Part shown: one piece after another, positions 1 through 6,959 of the stretch
How the letters are laid out: each line of letters starts with the position of its first letter
Numbering within the stretch: position 1 is the first letter of the stretch
Assembly (NCBI GenBank): GCA_030746295.1
Contig: JASLMY010000199.1
Location: 1 to 9,252 of the forward strand
Direction of reading: 5' to 3'
DNA length: 9,252 nt
Source: Alphaproteobacteria bacterium
GTDB taxonomy: Bacteria > Pseudomonadota > Alphaproteobacteria > GCA-2731375
Notes under the pieces: generated by a model
Database searches by the model: none
Seen by the model: only the letters and a program-made list of their open reading frames with translations
What the model was told of the DNA's origin: nothing
Program-made: the position numbers and the translations under genes

Positions 1-764
<764 letters not shown>

Positions 765-1051
765 CGATGGCCCTCTGGAAGCGACGCCGCGAGGAAACGC
801 GAACAGAAGATGTCCGCACGGGTCGCTACTGCCGCAGACATAAGCGTCGCGGCCGACACTGTCAACGAAACGGCGGCATCGAGCCCCTGCCGCAAGCCGG
901 CCTGCGCCCCGTCGGCTTCTCTCTTGTTTCCAGCCGCCAAAACGCCGAACATGCCCGCCGGGGGCCGAGGCAGCGGCCGGCTTCCCTCTCGCGCCGGAGG
1001 GCGGTCCGCAAGAACGACAGCGCCGTTGGCGCGGGAAGGAGAATTCCCTAA
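765..1051. other. Divergent intergenic spacer between secA and the prolyl isomerase gene
   Basis: This 287-bp stretch separates two divergent genes. It contains the secA promoter described separately and the ribosome-binding site of the prolyl isomerase gene (AAGGAG at 1036-1041). A clear promoter for the rightward gene is not visible. TTGTTT at 924-929 followed after 17 nt by GAACAT is only a weak candidate. Long open frames cross the spacer on both strands (for example 282-1055 plus and 677-1744 minus). They also overlap secA or the isomerase antisense and resemble no family I know, so I treat them as GC-driven artefacts. Confidence 0.6.
837..865 (-). promoter_or_regulatory. Candidate sigma-70-type promoter of secA
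   Basis: On the minus strand a perfect TTGACA (-35, plus-strand 860-865) is followed after 17 nt by TATGTC (-10, 837-842). This predicts transcription starting near 830 and a leader of about 65 nt before the secA ATG. The -35 matches the consensus fully, while the -10 matches only in its first half. The call rests on sequence alone. Confidence 0.55.
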
Positions 1052-1939
1052 ATGATCCACCGGATAGGAAGCGCCGTCGCCTCGGCGGTGCTGGCGGTCG
1101 CCTGCCTCACGATCGGGACGGCCGGCGCCCAAACGAAGCCGGCGGCGACGCCGCAAGGCAAAGACGACCCCGTCGTCGCCATCGTCGGCGACGAATCGAT
1201 CCACCTTTCCGAGCTGATGAGCGCCAAGCAATCGATGCAAAAGCAGGAGTTGCGCGACGCCCCCTTGGAGATGGTCTATTCGGGCATTCTGGACCAGTTG
1301 GTGGAGCGTCGGGTCGTCACTCAGGCCGCCGTCGCCGATTCGATCGAGGACGACGCGGACGTTCGCTTGCGTGTCGCCAGGGCCCGCGAGAACGTCATCC
1401 TGGAGGCCTATATCAGCAAGCGCCTCGAGCCCGAGATGACCGAGGAGAAGCTGCGCGCGCGCTACCAGCAACAGATCGCATCGGCCGGCGGCGAGGAGGA
1501 GGTACACGCCCGCCACATTCTCTTGGAGACCGAGGCCGACGCCCGGGCCGTGCTGAGCGAGATCGCCAAGGGAGCGGAATTCACCGAGCTCGCCAAGCAG
1601 CGCTCGAAGGGACCGTCGGCGCCGCGCGGCGGCGACTTGGGCTTCTTCCGCCGCCAGCAGATGGTGCCTGCCTTTTCCGAGGCCGCCTTCGCACTGGCGC
1701 CCGACCAGGTCTCCGAGCCTGTGAAGACGCAGTTCGGCTGGCATATCATCCAGGTGGTGGCGAAGCGCAAGGCCCAGCCGCCGCCCTTCGAGCAGGTCGC
1801 CGAAGGGCTCAGGAACGAGGTCGCGCGCGAGGCCGTCCTCGCCATCGTCGCCGACCTGCGTTCGAAGGCGAAGGTGCAGCTCTTCAATCCCGACGGCACG
1901 CCGCTGGTCATGCCCAAACTCATCCAGCCGACGAAATAG
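1052..1939 (+). CDS. Secreted parvulin-type peptidyl-prolyl cis-trans isomerase
   Basis: This 295-residue protein probably catalyses cis-trans isomerisation of prolyl bonds and assists folding of exported proteins in the periplasm. The N-terminus is a signal peptide with a hydrophobic core and a likely type I cleavage site after AGA (about residue 26). C18 lacks a good lipobox, so a lipoprotein is less likely. Residues about 40-140 form a SurA/PrsA-like helical chaperone segment. The rotamase domain spans about 151-238 with VHARHILLE (151-159), GGDLGFF (193-199), [10 protein letters not shown] (206-215) and FGWHIIQV (228-235), all hallmark parvulin positions. The ATG at 1052 has a strong AAGGAG ribosome-binding site. 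It opens a rightward run towards argJ and lies beside secA, which fits a role in the export pathway. Which exported proteins it serves cannot be told. Confidence 0.93.
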   Translation: MIHRIGSAVASAVLAVACLTIGTAGAQTKPAATPQGKDDPVVAIVGDESIHLSELMSAKQSMQKQELRDAPLEMVYSGILDQLVERRVVTQAAVADSIEDDADVRLRVARARENVILEAYISKRLEPEMTEEKLRARYQQQIASAGGEEEVHARHILLETEADARAVLSEIAKGAEFTELAKQRSKGPSAPRGGDLGFFRRQQMVPAFSEAAFALAPDQVSEPVKTQFGWHIIQVVAKRKAQPPPFEQVAEGLRNEVAREAVLAIVADLRSKAKVQLFNPDGTPLVMPKLIQPTK

Positions 1940-1955
1940 TCAAGAAATGGGGCGC

Positions 1956-1983
1956 TTGTCGCCTCGCGGCGGTGCCGTATACG
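1956..1983 (+). promoter_or_regulatory. Candidate promoter of argJ-mutT
   Basis: CTTGTCG (-35 TTGTCG at 1956-1961, close to the alphaproteobacterial CTTGAC form) is followed after 16 nt by TATACG (1978-1983) as the -10. Transcription would start near 1990, giving a leader of about 27 nt before the ATG at 2017. It lies in the 77-bp gap between the prolyl isomerase gene and argJ. The in-frame GTG at 1972 lies inside this promoter, which argues against that longer start. Confidence 0.5.
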
Positions 1984-2003
1984 ATCCCGGCCGCCTTAGC
2001 GTT

Positions 2004-2011
2004 GGGGGAGG
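2004..2011 (+). promoter_or_regulatory. Ribosome-binding site that decides the argJ start
   Basis: GGGGGAGG lies 5 nt before the ATG at 2017. It is a strong Shine-Dalgarno sequence and supports this ATG over the in-frame GTG at 1972, which has none. Confidence 0.75.
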
Positions 2012-2016
2012 ATGCC

Positions 2017-3255
2017 ATGGACGAGCTGCCGGTCTCGCCGCTGGCGCCGGATGCGTTTCCAAAGCTGCCTGACGTCGCCGGGCTCCGGCTCGGCACGGTC
2101 GAGGGCAAGCTGACCTACCGGGGCCGTGACGACATGCTGTTGGCGGCCCTGGACCCGGGAACGACGGTCGCCGGCGTCTTCACCAAGAGCCGGATGCCAG
2201 GTGCGCCGGTGGACTGGTGCCGCCGCCAGATCGGCCGCGGCCGGGCCCGGGCGCTGGTGGTGAACGCCGGCAACGCCAACGTCTTCACCGGCCGCGACGG
2301 CGCCGAGACGGTACGGCAGACGGCCGCCGCCGTCGCCGGCCTCGTCGGCTGCCGGGCCAATCAGATTTTCGTCGCTTCCACCGGCGTCATCGGCGAGCGG
2401 CTGTCGAACGCGGCCGTGCTGAAGGCGCTGCCGCGTCTGGCGAAGCGGCTGAAGCCCGACAACTGGGAGCCGGCGGCGAACGCGATCCGCACCACCGACA
2501 CCTTCGCCAAGGCGAGCGGCCGGGTCGCCCGGATCGGCGATCGAGAAGTCGGCATCGTCGGCATCGCCAAGGGCAGCGGCATGATCGCGCCCGACATGGC
2601 GACCATGCTCTCCTTCGTCTTCACAGACGCCAAGCTGCCGGCGGATGTCCTGGACGCCTGCCTGCGCCGCGCCAACGAGGCGAGCTTCAACGCCATCACC
2701 GTCGACAGCGATACCTCGACGAGCGACACCCTCTTGCTCTTCGCCACCGGTGCGGCCGGCCGGCACGCGCCGATCGCCTCGGCCGGCGACCGCGCCTTGC
2801 GCGATTTCAAGGCCAAGCTGGCGGAAGTGCTAGGCGATCTGGCGGAGCAGGTGGTTTGCGACGGCGAGGGCGCGCGGAAGCTGATCCGGATAACCGTCAC
2901 CGGTGCCGCCTCGGCCCGGGCGGCGCGACGGATCGCCATGGCGGTCGCCAACTCGCCCTTGGTCAAAACCGCGATCGCCGGCGAGGATGCCAACTGGGGC
3001 AGGATCGTGATGGCGGTCGGCAAGGCCGGCGAGAAGGCCGACCGGGACGCGCTCTCGATCCGCATCGGCGGCGTGCTGGTGGCCGAGAGGGGCTATGCCC
3101 ATGCCGGCTACCGTGAGGCCGAGGTGGTGCCGCACATGCGGGGCCAGGAGATCGAGATCGAGGTCGACGTCGGCATCGGCCGGGGCAAGGCGACGGTGCT
3201 GACCTGCGACTTGACGCACGGCTACATCGACATCAACGCCGACTATCGCTCCTGA
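2017..3255 (+). CDS. argJ: ArgJ, glutamate N-acetyltransferase / ornithine acetyltransferase
   Basis: ArgJ transfers the acetyl group from N-acetylornithine to glutamate in the cyclic arginine pathway. Some family members also use acetyl-CoA (amino-acid N-acetyltransferase activity); the sequence does not show which type this is. From the chosen ATG the protein has 412 residues, the usual length. Motifs include SPLAP (7-11), VVNAGNANVFTG (81-92), FVASTGVIGERL (118-129), KGSGMIAPDMATMLSF (185-200), DSDTSTSD (230-237), CDGEGA (281-286), ANWGRI (325-330) and the C-terminal HGYIDINADYRS. The precursor is expected to cleave itself between A195 and T196, with T196 becoming the nucleophile of the beta chain. 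The start follows GGGGGAGG and a candidate promoter. The stop TGA overlaps the mutT ATG (TGATG), so the two genes are probably translationally coupled. Confidence 0.97.
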   Translation: MDELPVSPLAPDAFPKLPDVAGLRLGTVEGKLTYRGRDDMLLAALDPGTTVAGVFTKSRMPGAPVDWCRRQIGRGRARALVVNAGNANVFTGRDGAETVRQTAAAVAGLVGCRANQIFVASTGVIGERLSNAAVLKALPRLAKRLKPDNWEPAANAIRTTDTFAKASGRVARIGDREVGIVGIAKGSGMIAPDMATMLSFVFTDAKLPADVLDACLRRANEASFNAITVDSDTSTSDTLLLFATGAAGRHAPIASAGDRALRDFKAKLAEVLGDLAEQVVCDGEGARKLIRITVTGAASARAARRIAMAVANSPLVKTAIAGEDANWGRIVMAVGKAGEKADRDALSIRIGGVLVAERGYAHAGYREAEVVPHMRGQEIEIEVDVGIGRGKATVLTCDLTHGYIDINADYRS

Positions 3256-3662
3256 TGCCGGCGCTGCCGGTGATCCTGGTGGCGGCCGCGGCGCTGGTCG
3301 ACGTCGACGGCCGGGTCCTCTTGCAGCAGCGGCCCGAGGGCAAGAGCATGGCTGGCCTTTGGGAGTTTCCGGGCGGCAAGGTCGAGGCCGGCGAGACGCC
3401 CGAGCACTGCCTGATGCGCGAGTTGAAGGAGGAGCTGGACGTCGACGTCACCGCTGCCTGCCTCGCCCCCTTCACCTTCGCCTCGCACGCCTACGAGGAC
3501 TTCCACCTTTTGATGCCGCTCTACGTCTGCCGCCGCTGGGAGGGGCAGGCGAGCCCCCGTGAGGGCCAGGCGCTGAAGTGGGTGCGGCCGATCCGAATGA
3601 CCGACCTGGCGATGCCGCCGGCCGACCGGCCGCTCGTCGCCATGCTGCGCGACCTTCTCTAA
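3255..3662 (+). CDS. mutT: MutT-like Nudix hydrolase (8-oxo-dGTP diphosphatase type)
   Basis: This is a 135-residue Nudix hydrolase of the MutT type, likely to clear oxidised nucleotides such as 8-oxo-dGTP from the nucleotide pool. The opening VILVAAAALVDVDGRVLLQQRP and the motif GLWEFPGGKVEAGETPE are typical of MutT. The Nudix box spans about G41-V63 with R55, E56, E59 and E60 as metal-binding and catalytic positions. The glycine usual near the end of the box is D62 here, a tolerated variant in other Nudix proteins as far as I know. The ATG overlaps the argJ stop by one base, so translation is probably coupled. The C-terminal part is short, without an added thiamine-phosphate synthase domain. 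Substrate specificity is inferred only from similarity. Confidence 0.9.
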   Translation: MPALPVILVAAAALVDVDGRVLLQQRPEGKSMAGLWEFPGGKVEAGETPEHCLMRELKEELDVDVTAACLAPFTFASHAYEDFHLLMPLYVCRRWEGQASPREGQALKWVRPIRMTDLAMPPADRPLVAMLRDLL

Positions 3663-3666
3663 GCAG

Positions 3667-4026
3667 CTATTTGGGCGCTTCCGGCGCTTTCAGGCTCTCG
3701 ATGTAGGCGACCAGGTCGTCGATGTCCTGCTTGGTCAGCTCCAAGGGCGGCATCGGTTGTTGCGGCTCGTGCAGGAAGCCGCGGATCGCCGAGGCGCTGG
3801 TCTTGGGACTGCGGGCCAGGGCCGGGAACGGCGGCCCGGCATCGGCGCCCACGGTCGTGCCCTCGTCGACGACATGGCATTGGGTGCACCACTGCTTGGC
3901 CAGCGTTTCGCCGATCGCCGGGTCGGGCGCGCGGCCCTGGGCCATGGCACCCGCCGAGACCAACAGCGCCACGCCCGCCGTGGCCGTGAGGCGCGACATC
4001 GAAACTCTGAACTTGAACTGCATCAT
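3667..4026 (-). CDS. Small secreted monohaem cytochrome c
   Basis: This 119-residue protein is probably a periplasmic class I cytochrome c that carries electrons. A signal peptide covers about residues 1-29 (basic start, then LTATAGVALLVSAGAMA) with cleavage predicted after AMA. The haem site is CTQCH (47-51), with H51 as the proximal ligand. M92 in PMPPLELTKQDIDDLVAYIESL (91-112) fits the distal ligand and the C-terminal helix. I chose the ATG at 4026 because GAGGA (4033-4037) lies 6 nt upstream. An earlier ATG at 4071 overlaps the preceding methyltransferase stop (TGATG) but would add a charged extension before the signal peptide. It is the last gene of a leftward operon after the NDUFAF5-like protein. 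Its stop lies 4 bp from the convergent mutT stop. Its redox partner is unknown. Confidence 0.88.
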   Translation of the reverse strand: MMQFKFRVSMSRLTATAGVALLVSAGAMAQGRAPDPAIGETLAKQWCTQCHVVDEGTTVGADAGPPFPALARSPKTSASAIRGFLHEPQQPMPPLELTKQDIDDLVAYIESLKAPEAPK

Positions 4027-4070
4027 GCCCGATCCTCGCACCCGCGCCTCGGCCTTGCCATTGACGTACA

Positions 4071-5003
4071 TCAACGATACCCCAATCCCGATCGGCCGGA
4101 ACCCGCCTTCTCGCCGGCGGAGCGCTCTTTTGAGCCCAGGGCCTCGGCGAGCCGGGTCTCGGCACTGCCCGGTGCCTTGGGCCGGGGCTGGTCCGGGCCC
4201 GGGGCCCAGCCGATGAGATAGAGGACCTCGAAAGTGGCCGGCACGCGGCCCTCGCCGTCCTCGAACCGCTCGTGGTAGAGCCGGGCCGCTTCCAGGAAGA
4301 GCTGCCGCCCGGTGAGGGTCTTACGCCGCGTTGCGACGGCATTGCCTTCGCCGAGGGCCCGCAGCTCGTGCATCAGTCGAAGGGGGTCGCGGTAGCTGAA
4401 GGTCAAGACGTCGGCATCGACCACCGGCAGGGCGAAGCCGGCCCGTTGCAGAAGCGCGCCCGCGTCGCGGATCTCGGCGAAGGGCGAGACCCGGGGACCG
4501 GCGCCGCCCGAGACCGTCGTCTCCGCCGCGATCAGGACTTGGCGCAGCTCGCGCAAGGTCTCGCCGCCCAGGATCGCGGCCAGGAACAGGCCGTCCGGCT
4601 TCAGGGCGCGTCGGATTTGCGCCAAGGTGCCAGGCAGGTCGTTGACCCAGTGTAGCGAGAGGACGCTCAGCACCAGGTCGAGGCGGGCCTCGCCGAAGGG
4701 CAGGGCCTCCTCGTCGGCGACGACCGCCAACCGGCCGGCGCGGCGCACCAGCTCGAACGAGAGATCGGCCTGAATCAGGGTCTCGATCCCGCCCCGGGCG
4801 CCGATCGTGCGGCCGAGCTGACCGCTGTGGCAACCCAGATCCAGGGCCACCGGGAATTGCCGGTTGACGTCGTCGAGGCGGTCGGCGAGCCGCGTCGCCA
4901 CTTCCGCGAAGAGGAAATCGTGCTCGGCCAGGCGGCCCGCAGCCCGGTCGCGGTGGCGGCGGACCGCGGCCCGGTCGAAGACCCGCATCTCGTCGCCGGC
5001 CAT
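4071..5003 (-). CDS. NDUFAF5/BioC-like class I SAM-binding protein
   Basis: This 310-residue protein has the class I methyltransferase fold and closely resembles human NDUFAF5, a mitochondrial complex I assembly factor reported to hydroxylate an arginine of the NDUFS7 subunit. Shared features, from memory of that family, are the MRVFDRAAVRRHRDRAA start, FPVALDLGCHSGQLG (50-64, SAM motif I), ADEEALPF (96-103), SVLSLHWVNDLPGTL (113-127), LKPDGLFLAAILGGETLREL (134-153), SPFAEIRDAGALLQRAGF (173-190), and the late VPATFEVLYLIGW (254-266). Motif I reads GCHSG instead of the usual GCGxG. The C-terminus after 270 is low-complexity and charged. The ATG at 5003 follows GAGGGG at 5015-5020, 15 bp after the dehydrogenase stop. 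A second ATG at 4988 would begin directly at MRVFD. Function by homology: complex I maturation or a methyltransferase; this is not proven for bacteria. Confidence 0.85.
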   Translation of the reverse strand: MAGDEMRVFDRAAVRRHRDRAAGRLAEHDFLFAEVATRLADRLDDVNRQFPVALDLGCHSGQLGRTIGARGGIETLIQADLSFELVRRAGRLAVVADEEALPFGEARLDLVLSVLSLHWVNDLPGTLAQIRRALKPDGLFLAAILGGETLRELRQVLIAAETTVSGGAGPRVSPFAEIRDAGALLQRAGFALPVVDADVLTFSYRDPLRLMHELRALGEGNAVATRRKTLTGRQLFLEAARLYHERFEDGEGRVPATFEVLYLIGWAPGPDQPRPKAPGSAETRLAEALGSKERSAGEKAGSGRSGLGYR

Positions 5004-5018
5004 GGCCCCCAGGTCCCC

Positions 5019-5774
5019 TCAGACGGCGCTGGCGCCGCTGTCGACGGGCAGGATCACGCCGGTGACGCGGGCCGCCTCGTCGGAGGCGAGGTAAAGGGCG
5101 GCGTTGGCCACATCCTCGGGCTCGCCGGGGCCGAGAAGGTGCTTGTCGGCGAGGCTCGTGTTGCCGGCCCCGCCGGCGCCCAGCGCCTTCACCCGCTCGG
5201 TCAGCACCATGCCCGGCGCGATCGCGTTGACGCGGATCTTGTGCGCCGCCAGCTCCATCGCCAGCGCCCGGGTCAATGTCAGCACCCCACCCTTGGCGGC
5301 GGTATAGGCATCGGCGCCCAGCGTCGCCGTCATCGCCCGGATCGAGGTGGTGTTGACGATGGCGCCGCCACCGGCCGAGATCAGGTGGGGAATGGCGAAG
5401 CGGCAGCCGAGGAAGGTGCCGAAGAGGTCGACCGAGATCGTGCGCCAGAACTCGGCGATTTCGATCTCGGTGATGTTGCCGTCGGCGGCGGTGGCGCCGC
5501 CGGCGTTGTTGTTGAGGATATCCAGGCCGCCGAAGGCCGCCGCCGTCGCCTCGACCGCGGTTCCGACGCTGTCCGGCTCGGCGACGTCGGTCTCGATGAA
5601 GATCGCCTCGCCGCCGGCGCCCAGGATCGCTTCCGCCGTCGCCTGGCCGCGCTCGGTGACGCGCTCGGCGATGGCGACGCGCGCGCCCTCGGCGGCGAAA
5701 AGGCGGGCCGCGGCGGCCCCGATGCCGGCCCCGGCCCCGGTGATCAACGCCCGCTTGCCTTCCAGTCGACCCAT
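5019..5774 (-). CDS. Short-chain dehydrogenase/reductase (classical SDR)
   Basis: This 251-residue protein is a classical SDR, an NAD(P)-dependent oxidoreductase of the Rossmann fold. It shows the cofactor motif TGAGAGIG (12-19), D63 in TDV, NNNAGG (88-93), and the catalytic triad S144, Y157 and K161 (TSIRAM...YTAAK), followed by the RVNAIAPGMVLT segment (181-192). The residue after the second strand region is an acidic E37 (IAER), which in this family favours NAD over NADP; this is inference. The end VTGVILPVDSGASAV matches many SDRs. The substrate is unknown. The start at 5774 has a GGGAG ribosome-binding site and a promoter just upstream. A longer frame continuing upstream to 6287 would read through comF antisense and is rejected. 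It leads a leftward operon with the methyltransferase-fold gene and the cytochrome c gene. Confidence 0.92.
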   Translation of the reverse strand: MGRLEGKRALITGAGAGIGAAAARLFAAEGARVAIAERVTERGQATAEAILGAGGEAIFIETDVAEPDSVGTAVEATAAAFGGLDILNNNAGGATAADGNITEIEIAEFWRTISVDLFGTFLGCRFAIPHLISAGGGAIVNTTSIRAMTATLGADAYTAAKGGVLTLTRALAMELAAHKIRVNAIAPGMVLTERVKALGAGGAGNTSLADKHLLGPGEPEDVANAALYLASDEAARVTGVILPVDSGASAV

Positions 5775-5796
5775 GTCACCGCTCCCTTCGGCACCG

Positions 5797-5826
5797 ATCA
5801 TAAGGGCACGGATGCGGGCCTGACAA
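5797..5826 (-). promoter_or_regulatory. Candidate promoter of the SDR-methyltransferase-cytochrome operon
   Basis: On the minus strand TTGTCA (5821-5826) is separated by 18 nt from TATGAT (5797-5802). Each box matches the sigma-70 consensus at five of six bases. Transcription would start near 5790, giving a short leader that still includes the SDR ribosome-binding site (AAGGGAGC, complement of 5781-5788). This supports the SDR start at 5774. Confidence 0.6.
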
Positions 5827-5834
5827 AAGGGGCT

Positions 5835-5863
5835 TTGACTCTCTTCGTCCCGCCCGATTTCAT
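5835..5863 (+). promoter_or_regulatory. Possible comF promoter ending at the start codon
   Basis: TTGACT (5835-5840, five of six consensus bases) is followed after 17 nt by TTTCAT (5858-5863, four of six). Transcription from it would begin near 5870-5871, exactly at the second ATG of comF. No Shine-Dalgarno sequence precedes either ATG. The call is suggestive only. Confidence 0.3.
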
Positions 5864-5870
5864 GGCAGCC

Positions 5871-6626
5871 ATGACGACGCTTCAAGGCGCAGTCCGAGCG
5901 GCCAAGCAGGGCACATCGCTCGCCCTCGATCTGTTGCTGCCGCCGCAGTGCCTGAATTGCCGCGGCCCCGTCGACCGTCAAGGCTTGCTCTGCGCTGCAT
6001 GCTGGCAAGGCATCGCCTTCATCGCCCCGCCCTATTGCGCCTGTTGCGGGCTGCCCTTCGCCTACGACGAGGGGCCGGACGCGGTCTGCGGCGGCTGCGC
6101 GGCGCGGGCGCCCGCCTTCGCCCGGGCTCGGGCGGCGATGGTCTACGACGATGCCAGCCGCGCCCTCGTCCTCGGCTTCAAGCACGGCGACCGTCTGGAG
6201 GCGGGGGCGCCGTTCGGCCGCTGGCTCGCCCGCGCCGGGGCCGAGCTTCTGGCCGATGCGGAGCTGATCGTGCCGGTGCCGCTGCATCGCTGGCGGCTTT
6301 GGCGGCGGCGCTACAACCAGGCCGCTGTGCTGGCCCAGGCCCTGGCGCGCGCCAGCGGTCTAGAGGTCTTGCCGGACCTCTTGATCCGCCGTCGGGCGAC
6401 GGCGAGCCAACACGGCCTCAGCCGCAGCGAGCGACGGCGTAACGTCAGCGGCGCCTTCGCCATCAAACAAGGGAGGTCCGAGCGGTTGGGGGGTGCCTGC
6501 GTCATCCTGGTCGACGACGTGTTGACCACCGGCGCCACCGTCGAGGCTGCGGCCCGCACGCTACTACGCGCTGGCGCCCGGGCCGTCGATGTCCTCACCC
6601 TGGCTCGGGTTGTTCGCATGCGGTGA
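5871..6626 (+). CDS. comF: ComF family phosphoribosyltransferase-fold protein with zinc ribbon
   Basis: ComF proteins are linked to DNA uptake and processing in transformable bacteria, and many non-competent species carry them; the exact role here is unknown. From the ATG at 5871 the protein has 251 residues, normal for the family. The N-terminal part is a cysteine-rich double zinc ribbon after LDLLLPPQC (19-27), with pairs C27/C30, C41/C44, C56/C59 and C73/C76. The C-terminal part is a PRTase domain with FKHGDR (103-108), VPVPLHRWRLWRRRYNQA (134-151), RSERRRNVSGAF (185-196) and the phosphoribosyl-binding loop VILVDDVLTTGAT (211-223). An alternative ATG lies at 5862, three codons upstream, and neither has a ribosome-binding site. 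The frame remains open far upstream (to 4827), antisense to the SDR, but that extension has no similarity to ComF. It is divergent from the SDR operon. Confidence 0.93.
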   Translation: MTTLQGAVRAAKQGTSLALDLLLPPQCLNCRGPVDRQGLLCAACWQGIAFIAPPYCACCGLPFAYDEGPDAVCGGCAARAPAFARARAAMVYDDASRALVLGFKHGDRLEAGAPFGRWLARAGAELLADAELIVPVPLHRWRLWRRRYNQAAVLAQALARASGLEVLPDLLIRRRATASQHGLSRSERRRNVSGAFAIKQGRSERLGGACVILVDDVLTTGATVEAAARTLLRAGARAVDVLTLARVVRMR

Positions 6627-6639
6627 TGGTATAGATTAT
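6610..6639 (+). promoter_or_regulatory. AT-rich candidate promoter before grxC
   Basis: An AT-rich patch (TATAGATTATCT, 6630-6641) stands out in the 61-bp gap between comF and grxC. TTGTTC at 6610-6615 with 18 nt before GATTAT (6634-6639) is one possible promoter reading. Read-through from comF is also possible. The grxC ATG follows AGAGGG at a normal distance. Confidence 0.35.
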
Positions 6640-6687
6640 CTAGGCGAGGGTGGCCGCCCGAAGTCCGAGTAAACGTCAGAGGGATCC

Positions 6688-6948
6688 ATGGCCGAAATCA
6701 AGATCTACACGAGCATGTTTTGCGGCTACTGCGCCGCGGCCAAGCGGCTGTTGAAAAAGAAGGGCGCTGCATTCGAGGAGATCGATGTCGGCTTCACCCG
6801 TGGCGCCCGCGAGGAGATGGAGGCCCGCGCCGGCGGCCGCACCTCGGTGCCGCAGATCTTCATCGACGAGCGGCATATCGGCGGCTTCGACGATCTCGCC
6901 GCGCTCGACTACGAGGGTGAGCTCGACCCCTTGCTCGCCCAAACCTGA
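6688..6948 (+). CDS. grxC: Glutaredoxin 3 (GrxC) with CGYC active site
   Basis: This 86-residue glutaredoxin reduces disulphides and glutathionylated proteins in the cytoplasm using glutathione. The start MAEIKIYTSMFCGYC gives the active site C12-G13-Y14-C15. Most GrxC proteins have CPYC, so Pro is replaced by Gly. Other family features are present: TSVPQIFID (52-60) with the cis-proline P55, and the glutathione-binding GGFDDL (65-70). Length and full-domain layout are normal. The start has AGAGGG upstream. The stop TGA overlaps the GAGGA ribosome-binding site of the downstream amidase gene, so the two are very likely in one operon. That neighbour appears to act on a damaged form of glutathione, which fits a thiol-maintenance theme. 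Confidence 0.95.
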   Translation: MAEIKIYTSMFCGYCAAAKRLLKKKGAAFEEIDVGFTRGAREEMEARAGGRTSVPQIFIDERHIGGFDDLAALDYEGELDPLLAQT

Positions 6949-6959
6949 GGACGTTGCCT

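Noticed and set aside
1972..2016. GTG start for argJ, 15 codons upstream
   Set aside because: It lies within the candidate promoter, has no ribosome-binding site, and adds residues not typical of ArgJ.
4827..5861. Long upstream extension of the comF frame (about 345 codons, plus strand)
   Set aside because: It runs antisense across the SDR and methyltransferase-fold genes, which have clear motifs, and contains no recognisable domain. GC-rich third positions leave the opposite strand open by chance.
5775..6287. Upstream extension of the SDR frame on the minus strand
   Set aside because: It would be antisense to comF and pass through the SDR promoter; the family start MGRLEGKRALITGAG at 5774 has its own ribosome-binding site.
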